Shown one piece after another: positions 8,390 to 17,097 of a stretch of DNA of 41,667 nt. A program made the translations under genes and the position numbers. The stretch is taken from the NCBI GenBank assembly GCA_003556605.1, contig PWQX01000107.1, forward strand, positions 1 through 41,667, in the 5' to 3' direction. Below the pieces are notes generated by a model that searched no databases, was not told the origin of the DNA, and saw only the letters and a program-made list of their open reading frames with translations. Position 1 is the first letter of the stretch; each line of letters begins with the position of its first letter. Source of the stretch: Spirochaetaceae bacterium (GTDB lineage: Bacteria; Spirochaetota; Spirochaetia; DSM-27196; SLAA01).

Positions 8390-9496
8390 CTACGACACGA
8401 CAAGTATGTCGGGCCGCACAAAACCAAATCCGCCGACTTCCATCTCAAGCACAGGAAACACCTCGGGCCTGGAAAGCACTATCGGACCATCAGAGGTAGC
8501 GAGCATTGTATCCTCGCTCTTACTGCCGGTAATCGAGGGGTTCCAGGCAAAAGCTTGATTCATTTGCACCGTCTCATCGGTCTCAAAGTTGACTTTATAG
8601 TCCCGGCCTACGTACCCGATAGCACCGCCTTGGTGATGAAGCTCGTACTCCTTCGGGAACCCAAGTCTGCGATACTCCTCAATACCCTTCTCAAAGGCCT
8701 GCGCAACCGGCCGCCCCGGTATTGTGTTTGCCATAAGGGTACAGTCAATCCGCACATTGGCGTCATAGATGCCTCTCAGCTCATCGGAGACAGGCTCAAA
8801 CTGTACGAATCGCGTCAGTGAAATGATTAAACCCCACTTGCGCGCATTCACGCACAGCATGGCGCGCTTGCTGATCGGCTTTTCTGTAGCGATTGGGTGG
8901 CGAAACTCGGATATACGCTCGTCGGCTGCACAAAACGTAGTAATGTAATCGAGGCGATGAGCCCACAATCGCTCAGCGAGGCGCCCCACAACCTCACACT
9001 CTTTGTCGCCAGGTTGGACCGTCTGCGCGGTCTGTTCTATTGCGAGCGAGGTCAGCCGCCCAACTTCTTGATAGCGCTCTACCTCCGACGGGAGCAACGA
9101 GTAACGCAGCCGCGCTATTGCAGACGAAACATTCTCGGTACCCGGGAAGCTGAAGTCCGCACCGATTTTGCCCCCGGCGGCGGCCTCCTGCACGATCTGC
9201 TGTTCGCGGTCACTGTGCCATGGAAAAGATCGCACCTCGTATCCCTGATCCTCCAGCTTCTCTTCGCGTACCATCCTCGGGGCTTCGATGTTATTGCAGA
9301 CGACGTACTCGCGCTCACGCGTTAGAAGCAGGCCAGCCACCCCAAGCTCCATGGTAATGCCGACTACGTTTAGCCCGCCTCCAGTGAGCCACGAAAAATT
9401 GCTCTGAGTCTTCAGATAGACCGCATCGAGGCTTTCCGCCTCAAGCAGTTTGCGAACACGTTGTTTCTTCTCGTGGATCTCTTGTTCTTTGTCCAT
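8390..9496 (-). CDS. M24 (creatinase/aminopeptidase P fold) protein with disrupted metal site
   Basis: This 368-residue protein has an N-terminal creatinase-like domain (to about 125) and a C-terminal pita-bread M24 domain. In active M24 peptidases two Asp, one His and two Glu hold metals. Here the Asp positions align with an Asn/Ser-Leu-Thr-Arg stretch (NARKWGLIISLTR). The His is kept in HHQGGAIGY. The first Glu is replaced (AFAWNPS), and the last Glu seems kept (KSEDTM). A metal-free hydrolase, as in creatinase, is more likely than a peptidase. It is the first gene of the operon with tctCBA, so it may cleave a C-N bond in the imported compound. A GGAG site precedes the ATG. Confidence 0.8.
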   Translation of the reverse strand: MDKEQEIHEKKQRVRKLLEAESLDAVYLKTQSNFSWLTGGGLNVVGITMELGVAGLLLTREREYVVCNNIEAPRMVREEKLEDQGYEVRSFPWHSDREQQIVQEAAAGGKIGADFSFPGTENVSSAIARLRYSLLPSEVERYQEVGRLTSLAIEQTAQTVQPGDKECEVVGRLAERLWAHRLDYITTFCAADERISEFRHPIATEKPISKRAMLCVNARKWGLIISLTRFVQFEPVSDELRGIYDANVRIDCTLMANTIPGRPVAQAFEKGIEEYRRLGFPKEYELHHQGGAIGYVGRDYKVNFETDETVQMNQAFAWNPSITGSKSEDTMLATSDGPIVLSRPEVFPVLEMEVGGFGFVRPDILVVS

Positions 9497-9540
9497 TGTT
9501 TTCTCCAGTTCGGAATCAACCGTACCAAGCAGTAGGCCTT

Positions 9541-9570
9541 AGTGTAACATGTCAGACGTCTGTCCGTCAA
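9541..9570 (-). promoter_or_regulatory. Promoter of the M24-tctCBA-oxidoreductase operon
   Basis: On the minus strand TTGACG (9570-9565) and TACACT (9546-9541) are 18 bases apart. A TG one base upstream of the -10 makes it an extended -10. Transcription would start near 9534, leaving a leader of about 38 bases. A perfect 10-base palindrome lies in the spacer. Confidence 0.6.
9551..9562. promoter_or_regulatory. Candidate operator (GT-N3-AC / CAGACGTCTG palindrome)
   Basis: CAGACGTCTG (9553-9562) is a perfect palindrome between the -35 and -10 of the operon promoter. GTCAGAC (9551-9557) within it fits the GT-N3-AC core bound by FadR-type GntR regulators. The regulator at 3395 is the obvious candidate, and its own promoter has GACGTC at 3350-3355. 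The link is inferred from position only. Confidence 0.4.
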
Positions 9571-9723
9571 TGATCGTGGCACCATCGCTAACGGCATTCA
9601 GCGTGATCCTCGTTGACTCGATGGAATCGCAGACATCACCACACGGCGGGCATTACGACGCGCTGGGCCGGCTCCTGTAGCCGCCGAGGAAAGGGCTTTT
9701 CAAGAACTTGCGGCAAGAACTAT

Positions 9724-9752
9724 TTGACACCCACACTAATCCCGCGCATGAT
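9724..9752 (+). promoter_or_regulatory. Promoter of the FabF-type gene
   Basis: A perfect TTGACA (9724-9729) and CATGAT (9747-9752) are 17 bases apart. Transcription is expected near 9759, only about five bases before the ATG at 9764. There is no recognisable ribosome-binding site, so the transcript may be almost leaderless. Confidence 0.5.
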
Positions 9753-9763
9753 AAACGCCGACT

Positions 9764-11002
9764 ATGAACAACCAAAAGATCTTTGTGACCGGAATCGGTG
9801 TGTACTCGGCCGTCGGGAACAATCGGCAGGACTTCTGGAGCGGGCTCACTAACGGTGTATCCGGCGCCGCTGAGATAACGGCCTTCGACGCATCCGAGCA
9901 CAAATGCCGTGTAGCCTCAGAGATAAAGCAGTTCGCCCCTGAACAGTATCTCTCAAACAAACGCATCCGGCGGATGGCGCGATTCTCTCAGCTCGCCTCG
10001 TGTGCCGCACTGCAGGCGGTTGATGACGCCGGCCTTGAGCTCGAGAACGAGAACCGCGCCCGAATCGGGTGTGTGATCGGAAGCGCCGCCGGAGATTACG
10101 AGCACCTCGAAGCTCAATACCGGACGCTGATCGAAAAGGGGCCGGGGTTCGGCAACCCGCTGGCAGTGCCGAAGATCATTCCGAACATGTCTTCCGCCAA
10201 CGTCGGCATTGATCTCGGAATCCACGGGCCCAACCTCGGAATGGTAACTGCGTGTTCCTCCGGAGCACACGCAATCGCCATCTCTGCGGCGCTGCTGCAC
10301 GGCGGCGGGGCCGACGTGATGCTCGCCGGCGGGGCTGAATCCACCATTACCCCCCTTGTAGTTGATGCATACGCGTGTATGGGCGTACTGACCTCGCGAA
10401 ACGATAATCCCGCCGAGGCTTCACGCCCCTTCGATGCGGACAGGGATGGGTTCGTTATCGGCGAAGGCGCCGCGGTTTTGGTGCTTGAGACCGAGCGTCA
10501 CGCCCGCGCACGCGGTGCTGAGCCGCTCGCGGTTTTCGCCGGTTCCGGTATGACTACCGATGCGTACAGCATCGCGATTCCGGAACCGGACGGAACTTGG
10601 GCCGCTGCGGCAATTGAGAACGCCTTATCGGAAGCCGGTCTGAACGCCGACGCCGTTGGCTATATCAACGCGCATGGGACTTCGACTAAGGCGAACGACA
10701 AGATCGAGACGATCGCCGTGAAATCTGCGCTCGGCCGGCACGCCTATCAGGCGCCGATCAGTTCAAACAAATCCATGATTGGTCATACGCTCGGTGCCGC
10801 CGGGGCGGTTGAGGCGGCGGCGACGGTACTGGCAATTCACACCGGCGTGCTCCCGCCCACCATTAACTACAGGACACTCGACCCTGACTGCGATCTCGAC
10901 GTGATACCCAACGAGGCGCGGGAGCAAAGCGTGAGCGCAGCTATCTCCAACTCGTTCGGCTTCGGCGGGCAGAACTGCGTTCTGGCGTTTACCCGCGCGT
11001 AG
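9764..11002 (+). CDS. fabF: Beta-ketoacyl-ACP synthase II (FabF-type)
   Basis: The 412-residue condensing enzyme contains the full Cys-His-His triad: C164 in TACSSGAH, H304 in NAHGTSTKAND and H341 in KSMIGHTLGAAGA. A Gly-rich C-terminal stretch (NSFGFGGQN) is also present. It joins malonyl-ACP to a growing acyl-ACP in the cytoplasm, releasing CO2. The length matches FabF. No acyl carrier protein, FabG or FabD gene is adjacent, unlike a typical fab cluster. It could therefore be a housekeeping FabF placed alone or an accessory ketosynthase for a special lipid. It starts a rightward group with the symporter that begins 96 bases later. Confidence 0.92.
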   Translation: MNNQKIFVTGIGVYSAVGNNRQDFWSGLTNGVSGAAEITAFDASEHKCRVASEIKQFAPEQYLSNKRIRRMARFSQLASCAALQAVDDAGLELENENRARIGCVIGSAAGDYEHLEAQYRTLIEKGPGFGNPLAVPKIIPNMSSANVGIDLGIHGPNLGMVTACSSGAHAIAISAALLHGGGADVMLAGGAESTITPLVVDAYACMGVLTSRNDNPAEASRPFDADRDGFVIGEGAAVLVLETERHARARGAEPLAVFAGSGMTTDAYSIAIPEPDGTWAAAAIENALSEAGLNADAVGYINAHGTSTKANDKIETIAVKSALGRHAYQAPISSNKSMIGHTLGAAGAVEAAATVLAIHTGVLPPTINYRTLDPDCDLDVIPNEAREQSVSAAISNSFGFGGQNCVLAFTRA

Positions 11003-11098
11003 CACAAGAAGCGATGCAACGCGAAAAGACAGCAGCATTGATCCTCCTCAGCACTCAGCTTCGATTCTCGATACGGCCGCTGCCAGGACTGGTACATA

Positions 11099-12466
11099 AT
11101 GCGCAATGACCAAGGCGCGTCCGGGGTTCCCCGTCACATTCAAATACTGTATGGCGTAGGGGTCAGCTACGCGATAGTAGATCAGATCTTTGCGCAATGG
11201 GTGCTGTATTACTACCTGCCGCCTGCAGCTTCGACCTTGCGTCCTTTGCTGCCCCCGGTCCTGATTGCCGTGGCGCTTATGGTTTCGCGGCTCGTGGACA
11301 TGGTGGCCGACCCGCTGTTCGGCTATTTGTCTGATCGCACCCGCAGCCGCTGGGGCCGTCGAATCCCGTTTCTCGCTGTGGGCGCAGTGCCGCTTGCGCT
11401 CGCAACCGTTGCGTTCTTCTTCCCGCCGGTCGCGGCGAACTCCGCTATACCGACGTTTCTGTATCTCATGGTGGTCGGCTCGCTGTTCTTCCTCTTCTAC
11501 ACCATTGTGGGGGCCCCTTACAATGCGCTGATCCCGGAGATCTCGCGGACGCGGCGTGACAGGCTGAATCTCTCCACCTGGCAATCGGTGTTTCGGCTCG
11601 CGTACACGGCGCTTGCGATGATCCTCCCCGGCGTGCTCATAGCGGTATTAGGCCGCGGCGACGATGAGCTGGGGCTGCGTACAACCATGACCCTGATGGC
11701 CGGCTTGGCGGCCGCCGGCATTCTGGTAACGGTGTTTTCGGTCGACGAACGCAAGTATTCCGGCGGCAAGGAGTCCAGCGAGAGCTTCTTTGGAACGCTC
11801 GATCGCGTCCGCAGAAACCGCTCACTCATCTTCTACCTTCTTGGATTCTTGTTCTTCTTCTTAGGATTCAACACCCTTCGCGCCTCCATGAATTACTACG
11901 TGCAGGACATCATGGGCTATGGGACCGCCAGCATCACCTTAGCATCCGGGTTACTGTTCGGATGTGCCGCACTCTCGTTCTACCCGGTTAATCGGCTGGC
12001 GAAGCGCGTGGGTTACAAGAAACCCTTGCTCGGATTCCTGGCAATACTGATCGTCTTGTCACTAGCGCTCACGACGCTCGGGCGTATTCTGCCTCCGTGG
12101 AGCGGGTTTGCGATCTTCTTAGTATTCGGCATACCAATTGCCGGGACCGGCTTCATATTTCCTCCGGCAATGCTGAGCGAGATCAGCGCAGCAGAGAGCC
12201 GCCGTGAAGGCGTTCAGATCGAGGGGTTCTTCTTCGGGCTCCAAGGATTCTTTCTCAAGCTGGCTTTCTTTTTTTCCATCGCCGTTACACCATTGCTCCT
12301 GGTCCAAAGCGGCGAGGTGGGTCTGCTTCAGGGACTCGCCGAGATGCCCGAAGACGTAACGCCCTTCGGTATCTACTCCACCTCCTACCTTGCCGCAGCG
12401 TCGTTTCTGTTGTCGCTTTTGTTCTACACCGGATACCGTGAAGAGCTTTCCGAGGACGAGGAATAG
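11099..12466 (+). CDS. GPH-family sugar/glycoside:cation symporter (MelB-like)
   Basis: The 455-residue protein has about 12 membrane segments and the GPH hallmark around residues 60-85: RLVDMVADPLFGYLSD followed by RTRSRWGRRIPF. The Asp residues there are cation- and sugar-coupling positions in MelB. It is expected to import a glycoside, pentose derivative or uronide with sodium or protons. No clear ribosome-binding site stands right before the ATG. The next gene starts ten bases after its stop, so the pair is very likely co-transcribed. The transported sugar derivative may therefore be a substrate of that dehydrogenase. Confidence 0.88.
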   Translation: MRNDQGASGVPRHIQILYGVGVSYAIVDQIFAQWVLYYYLPPAASTLRPLLPPVLIAVALMVSRLVDMVADPLFGYLSDRTRSRWGRRIPFLAVGAVPLALATVAFFFPPVAANSAIPTFLYLMVVGSLFFLFYTIVGAPYNALIPEISRTRRDRLNLSTWQSVFRLAYTALAMILPGVLIAVLGRGDDELGLRTTMTLMAGLAAAGILVTVFSVDERKYSGGKESSESFFGTLDRVRRNRSLIFYLLGFLFFFLGFNTLRASMNYYVQDIMGYGTASITLASGLLFGCAALSFYPVNRLAKRVGYKKPLLGFLAILIVLSLALTTLGRILPPWSGFAIFLVFGIPIAGTGFIFPPAMLSEISAAESRREGVQIEGFFFGLQGFFLKLAFFFSIAVTPLLLVQSGEVGLLQGLAEMPEDVTPFGIYSTSYLAAASFLLSLLFYTGYREELSEDEE

Positions 12467-12476
12467 GGTAGTACTC

Positions 12477-13457
12477 ATGCCGTCAATCCGCGCAGATACG
12501 CTATTTGAACGAACTGTTGAACTGCTGACAGCTGAGGGTCTTGAGTTCCAGGACGCTCAAGGCATCGCAGACCACCTTGTGAGCGCCGAGTTATGGCACC
12601 GTCCCACGCACGGGGTCTCGGTGAGGTTGCCCAAGATACTGGAAGAGGTCCGCAACGGCTTCGGGGCCCGCCGGCCCGAAGTAAGCCACGACGAAGGCAG
12701 CACCGTCGTAATCGAAGGTCACGACGGCTTCGGGTTTCTCAGCGGAGCGCGTGCTGCAGGCCTCTTGGTTGAGCGCGCGCACCGGCACCGTATTGCGGCA
12801 GTCGCTGTTCGCAATTCCGGTCACACCGGGCTCATGGCGTACTACCTGCGCATCGTTGCGCGCGAAGGGGTCGCCGGCATGGCATTTGCCCACTGCATGC
12901 CGCTCATGGCGCCGCACAATGCTTCGACCGTGTTCTTCGGCACCAACCCCATAGGGTTCGGCTTTCCCGCCGATCCGAACCCGGTGATAGTAGACTTGGC
13001 CACGTCGAAGATTACCAACGGTGAGGTCGCGCGGTGCGCGCAGCGCGGCGAAACGCTGCAGGAGGGATGCGCCGTAGACGGTGAGGGCAATCCCACCGTC
13101 GACCCCGAGGCGGCAAAGCAGGGTGCATTACTCCCGTTTGGTGGACACAAGGGCAGCGCCGTTGCCCTCGCTGTACAGCTCCTCGCCGGTCCGCTCGTCG
13201 GCGCGCTCCCAGTGCCCAAGCCGCGGGTCGGGTACGGGCTGTTGCTGCTCGGTGTCTCACACGACGCGTTTCAAAGCTCAACGCAGTACTATGGCGCGGT
13301 AGACGAGCTTCTGCAGGCGTATCGAGCCGTCGCTACGAAAGACGCTGAGGTGCCCCATATCCCCGGGCAACGCTTCGTGCGCACGCTCCGCAATGCTCCC
13401 GAAACCGAGATCGATATCACCCCGGCAACCGCACGCCTCCTCGGTGTGCTCCCATAG
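12477..13457 (+). CDS. Ldh2-type malate/L-lactate/ureidoglycolate dehydrogenase-family oxidoreductase
   Basis: The 326-residue protein belongs to the LDH2/MDH2 NAD(P)-dependent oxidoreductases, which include DlgD (2,3-diketogulonate reductase), AllD and YlbC-type enzymes. The catalytic His is in PTHG near residue 45. The cofactor region includes FFGTNPIGFGFP and LATSKITNGEV, and GGHKG near residue 225 is the usual binding loop. The start at 12477 gives the normal N-terminus; a longer frame from 12390 would run through the end of the symporter gene. Its ten-base spacing to the symporter suggests reduction or oxidation of an imported 2-keto or 2-hydroxy acid. The exact substrate is not resolvable from sequence. 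Confidence 0.85.
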   Translation: MPSIRADTLFERTVELLTAEGLEFQDAQGIADHLVSAELWHRPTHGVSVRLPKILEEVRNGFGARRPEVSHDEGSTVVIEGHDGFGFLSGARAAGLLVERAHRHRIAAVAVRNSGHTGLMAYYLRIVAREGVAGMAFAHCMPLMAPHNASTVFFGTNPIGFGFPADPNPVIVDLATSKITNGEVARCAQRGETLQEGCAVDGEGNPTVDPEAAKQGALLPFGGHKGSAVALAVQLLAGPLVGALPVPKPRVGYGLLLLGVSHDAFQSSTQYYGAVDELLQAYRAVATKDAEVPHIPGQRFVRTLRNAPETEIDITPATARLLGVLP

Positions 13458-13701
13458 GCAGGCGAGGGCTGACAGCCGCGCGCTAACTGCCCCGCTCTGT
13501 CGCGCTCATGCACATGGGGTTCCATTGCCATCGTCATCGCGAATATACGTAGGGATGTAAGTGGCGTAAGCAAAATCTCTTGATTAATCTGCGCACCAGG
13601 CTTGCGCTCCGGCATGACTCTTCCGATAAATGGAATAACCGGAATCCGGCGGTGCCGGAGCAATTAGGTCGAAACCCACTATTCAGTACTGAGGTTTATT
13701 C

Positions 13702-14319
13702 ATGAAAAGAGCAACGATTCTTGTGCTAGTCTTGTTTGTGGCCTTTGCCCAAGGGGCCTGGGCAGAGGAGGTCGAAGCCTCCGAAGCAAACATGGGAAAC
13801 TACTTAACGTTTCAGGCCGGCATGCTGTACAACATTCTCGGAAACCCCTACACGCAGGTCGCGCTTGGATACGACTTCTCGCTCAATCCGGAGTTCGTAG
13901 TCTCGGCCAACCTGGGTATGATCAACCAGCAGAATATTGACGAGGAGTTTGACGACGAAGATGCCACCGGAGGAAAGTCAACCTTCGCATTCGGCGGGAT
14001 CAAGTTCAAGGCCCTTTTCGGCAGTTTTTTTCTGAGCAATGGGTATACGTATCAGACGCTGATCAATGGCTACTACATCACCGGCGATGATGACGATTAC
14101 GAATCTCTGAGCAGGTCTGACGTGCCCGATGCACTAGGCGTCAGCCTGGGGGTGGGGTACTATTCCCGCGTCGGCGATAACCTATTGCTGATCCCCGAGT
14201 TGAGCATGAACTACAACTTACCTACCTCCGATGGGTACGAGTTCGACGTTTCAGATCTAGCCTTGGGAATTTCTCTCGGTCTCGGCCTTGACATGAGAGC
14301 TGCGGCTAACACCCAGTAG
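13702..14319 (+). CDS. Small outer-membrane beta-barrel protein
   Basis: The 205-residue protein starts with a classic signal peptide (MKRATIL, hydrophobic core, AWA cleavage near residue 21). The rest alternates hydrophobic and polar residues in strands rich in Gly, Tyr and Phe, separated by acidic turns such as DEEFDDED and GDDDDYES. This is the pattern of an eight-stranded outer-membrane barrel. No family name is recognised. GAGG lies seven bases before the ATG. It is a single gene with about 240 bases of non-coding DNA upstream and a large hairpin downstream. Confidence 0.75.
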   Translation: MKRATILVLVLFVAFAQGAWAEEVEASEANMGNYLTFQAGMLYNILGNPYTQVALGYDFSLNPEFVVSANLGMINQQNIDEEFDDEDATGGKSTFAFGGIKFKALFGSFFLSNGYTYQTLINGYYITGDDDDYESLSRSDVPDALGVSLGVGYYSRVGDNLLLIPELSMNYNLPTSDGYEFDVSDLALGISLGLGLDMRAAANTQ

Positions 14320-14686
14320 CTCGGTCGCCCCGCGGCGGCTGCAGCAAACGGCAGCCACGTTTGATCAGGCTGCGAGCATGTAATCTCAGCCGGCCGGAGC
14401 AAAGCGTGCTCCGGCCGGCGGCCACGGCTGTGTGCGGTCCGGGCTTGGCCGGCCACACGATTACCGGGTTGCCTTCGGCGTCCGTGAGCTCATCGAGCCA
14501 AGCGGCCTTCAGCTGCGATCCACCCTTGGAGCTTTGCTTGCGCATGGCGAATACGAGTCCACTGCGCGCGCGTGCCAGACCCACATACGGCAGGCACAGG
14601 GACTCCTCGGCGTCGAGCACCGCCGGAACTGCGCTTGCCACCGCATTACTCAAAGCGCCGGAGTCCTCTGAACCGCCCGAGTTCAT
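14306..14686 (-). pseudogene. Fragment resembling the C-terminal motif of a UvrD/RecB-type helicase
   Basis: The middle of this 126-residue frame reads DAEESLCLPYVGLARARSGL. This resembles motif VI of superfamily 1 helicases (EE-x-RLLYVGLTRAR), including the Arg finger region. It is followed by a KAAWLDEL stretch similar to sequences after that motif in some UvrD/RecB-like nucleases. Such proteins exceed 700 residues, and none of the upstream helicase motifs fit in the 60 bases before the next gene. The C-terminal third is Arg-rich and overlaps a strong hairpin. I read it as an orphan remnant; a coincidental match remains possible. Confidence 0.4.
14389..14419. terminator. Perfect 13-bp GC-rich hairpin downstream of the barrel gene
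   Basis: GCCGGCCGGAGCA (14389-14401) pairs perfectly with 14407-14419 around a five-base loop. It begins 69 bases after the barrel stop codon. No T-run follows on either strand, so it may terminate weakly, protect the message end, or be a dispersed repeat. Confidence 0.5.
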
Positions 14687-14714
14687 AGGGCGACACGTTC
14701 TCCCCGGGGATCAA

Positions 14715-14744
14715 TTGACCGCAGCGCGGCAGCTGGTGTAGCTT
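14715..14744 (+). promoter_or_regulatory. Candidate promoter of the aldo/keto reductase, leaderless geometry
   Basis: TTGACC (14715-14720) and TAGCTT (14739-14744) are 18 bases apart. The ATG at 14752 follows the -10 by seven bases, so transcription would begin at or next to the start codon. The -10 is weak, matching consensus at three of six positions. Confidence 0.3.
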
Positions 14745-14751
14745 GTGTAGC

Positions 14752-15735
14752 ATGCTGTATACATTCTTAGGTGACACCGGAGTCGAGGTCTCCCGGCTCT
14801 GTTTCGGAACGATGTCCTTCGGCGGTGATGCGGACCGCGAAACCTCCGCGGCCATGTATCACCGATGCCGTGAGGCGGGAATCAACTTCTTCGACTGCGC
14901 CGACATTTACCCAAGTTCCGAATCTCCCGGCCTCAGCGAACAGATCCTCGGCTCGCTCATTGCAAGCGAGCGTGACCAGCTCGTTATAGCGTCCAAAGTC
15001 TATGCCAAGGTGGGCCCCGATCGCAACGACCAGCGTCTGTCCCGCCGCCACATTGTGCGTGCTGTTGAGTCCAGTCTCCAGCGGCTCAAGACCGACCGCA
15101 TCGACGTCTACTACCTGCACAACTTCGACAAGAACACTCCGATCGAAGAGAGCCTCAGGGCGCTCGAGGATCTGTTGCGCGCCGGGAAGATCTTATACCC
15201 GGCAGTCAGTAACTGGGCGGCGTGGCAGACCGCGACCGCGCTCGGCACCGCTGAAGGCAGGCACTGGCGGCCGATTGCGTGCGTGCAGCCGATGTACAGC
15301 CTCGCCAAGCGGCAGGCTGAGGTGGAAATACTGCCTCTCGCAAGGTCGCGTAACCTGGGGGTGCTCACTTATGGTCCTGTCGCCGGCGGACTGCTCTCCG
15401 GTAAGTACACCCGCGCATCCAGACCCGCTCTAGGACGGCTCGTTGAAAACGATAGGTATCGGGAACGATTCGGGGAAGCGTTCTACTATGAGTTGGCCGA
15501 GCGGTTCTCCGAGCACTGCGCCGCGCGCGGCGTCCATCCCGTTACAACGGCGGTGGCGTGGGTACAGGCCAACGATGCGGTGACTGCACCAATCATCGGC
15601 GCTCGCGACCCCCAGCAGCTCCACCCGTCACTCGCAGCCGCGGACCTCGAGATGGATGCCGAGTGGTACGCCGAGCTCTCCGCGCTCTCCCCGGCACCGC
15701 CTCCGGCGCACGATCGCACTGAAGCGGCAACCTAG
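14752..15735 (+). CDS. Aldo/keto reductase
   Basis: The 327-residue protein has a TIM-barrel AKR sequence. The catalytic tetrad is visible as D48 (NFFDCADIY), Y53, K82 (SKVYAK) and H123 (YLHNFD). NADPH-binding elements lie near the C-terminus (APIIGARDPQQL). It would reduce aldehydes or ketones in the cytoplasm, and the sequence most resembles the voltage-channel beta-subunit/YajO type. ATG 14752 is preferred over the upstream codon at 14743 because the reading MLYTFLGDTG matches the family's start. It has no close partner, so the natural substrate is unknown. Confidence 0.9.
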   Translation: MLYTFLGDTGVEVSRLCFGTMSFGGDADRETSAAMYHRCREAGINFFDCADIYPSSESPGLSEQILGSLIASERDQLVIASKVYAKVGPDRNDQRLSRRHIVRAVESSLQRLKTDRIDVYYLHNFDKNTPIEESLRALEDLLRAGKILYPAVSNWAAWQTATALGTAEGRHWRPIACVQPMYSLAKRQAEVEILPLARSRNLGVLTYGPVAGGLLSGKYTRASRPALGRLVENDRYRERFGEAFYYELAERFSEHCAARGVHPVTTAVAWVQANDAVTAPIIGARDPQQLHPSLAAADLEMDAEWYAELSALSPAPPPAHDRTEAAT

Positions 15736-15978
15736 TGCGTAGCGGCACGTAACAGCCGGCGCACACGATAAGATTGGCTCTACCTCGGTAATCGCTACGC
15801 GATGCATTACCAGCGGCCGGGAACATTGCGGCTGTGAGTGCTGCCACGTGGCATAAGCCCATTCGCCCGCTCGGGCGCCCGCTTTACGACCCGAGCATGA
15901 ACAGGTAAAGATACGGGAAGGGTAGTGAGGCGGAGCGCTTATGTGGTCCGGAGACAAGCCCCATTTGGGAGAATAGGC

Positions 15979-17097
15979 GTGCTAATGATACTAGAATCGC
16001 TGCAGTTCCTCATTCGGGGCTTCTTGGATCTCCTCGTGCTGGCTGCCTTGGGGCTTGTAGGCTGGGCGGTTTTCGCCCGCCTGCGGGCTCCGGTGCCGCC
16101 GTTGCTCGGGACCCTGGTGGTGATCGGCACGCTGCGAGCCCTGGAGGTTCCCATCCCCGCATCCCCCGAGTATCTGTCGCCGGTTGTGCAAATTGTGCTC
16201 GGCCTCTATATCGGAACCAAAATAACCCGGGATACCGTCAGGGATTTGCGATCGCTGCTGGTGCCGGCGGTGCTCATCTGCGCGTGGGCCCTCGCCGTCG
16301 TATTTCTGTTCGGCACGCTACTCGCCAGGCTGACCTGGCTGGATACCTATACCGCCGTGCTGTCTTCCAGCATGGGCGGGCTGCCGGAGATGATGGTTCT
16401 GTCGATGGCTACCGAAGCAGACGTGGCGGTGGTGATTGTAATGCAGACCGTCCGCATGGTCGCTACCGTTGCGCTTTTCCCGCTGCTGTTCGAGACGTGG
16501 TTTGTCTCGGAACCGGTCGCCGGTTCCGCCACCGGCACACCACAGCCGGCGTACACCGGGACGCTGGATGCATGCAGGGAGGTAGGGCGCTACCTTACCG
16601 ACCGGCCCCAACAGTTGGCACTTACCTTGCTAGTCGCTGTAGCCGGCGCCGCGGTTCTCATCCCGCTTGGCGTTCCTGCCGGTATCATGGTCGGGTCAAT
16701 GCTTGCCGTAGCGGCCGCCTCGGTGGCCGGCCTGCCGGTGCGCACGCTCCATCCGCGCTTGTTCAACCCGCTCCTCGTGGGGGTGGGAATCATGGTCTCG
16801 GCGCACTTTGGCCCTGAGACCGGCCAAACCCTGGCCTCGGGTGATCTGATCTGGCCCGTGCTGTTTTCAACTGGGGTGATCTTTCTCACGTCCTTGGGAA
16901 TCGCTTGGGTAATACATCGGCTCGCAGGCTGGGATCTCCCGGTAAGCTTCCTCGCCGCCGCGCCCGGAGGGTTCACCGTCATGACAGCCCTCGCGATCCA
17001 CTACGACAAAGAGCCCTTCCGGGTATCCATGCTGCACCTCGTGCGTTTGATGGCGCTAAAGACGGTGGTGCCGCTAGCGTTCATGTTCTTCACCTGA
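15979..17097 (+). CDS. AbrB-type duplicated membrane protein (putative ammonia monooxygenase family)
   Basis: The 372-residue integral membrane protein has two homologous halves of about 170 residues. Each contains the pattern GGLPEMMVLSMATEADVAVV or PGGFTVMTALAIHYDKEP, which marks the membrane-AbrB duplication family. Despite the older database name there is no biochemical basis for ammonia oxidation; a transport or regulatory role is generally suspected. GTG 15979 is chosen because GGGAGAA (15967-15973) is well spaced for it; ATG 15985 is two codons later. It ends 24 bases inside the convergent LOG-like gene. Confidence 0.85.
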   Translation: MLMILESLQFLIRGFLDLLVLAALGLVGWAVFARLRAPVPPLLGTLVVIGTLRALEVPIPASPEYLSPVVQIVLGLYIGTKITRDTVRDLRSLLVPAVLICAWALAVVFLFGTLLARLTWLDTYTAVLSSSMGGLPEMMVLSMATEADVAVVIVMQTVRMVATVALFPLLFETWFVSEPVAGSATGTPQPAYTGTLDACREVGRYLTDRPQQLALTLLVAVAGAAVLIPLGVPAGIMVGSMLAVAAASVAGLPVRTLHPRLFNPLLVGVGIMVSAHFGPETGQTLASGDLIWPVLFSTGVIFLTSLGIAWVIHRLAGWDLPVSFLAAAPGGFTVMTALAIHYDKEPFRVSMLHLVRLMALKTVVPLAFMFFT

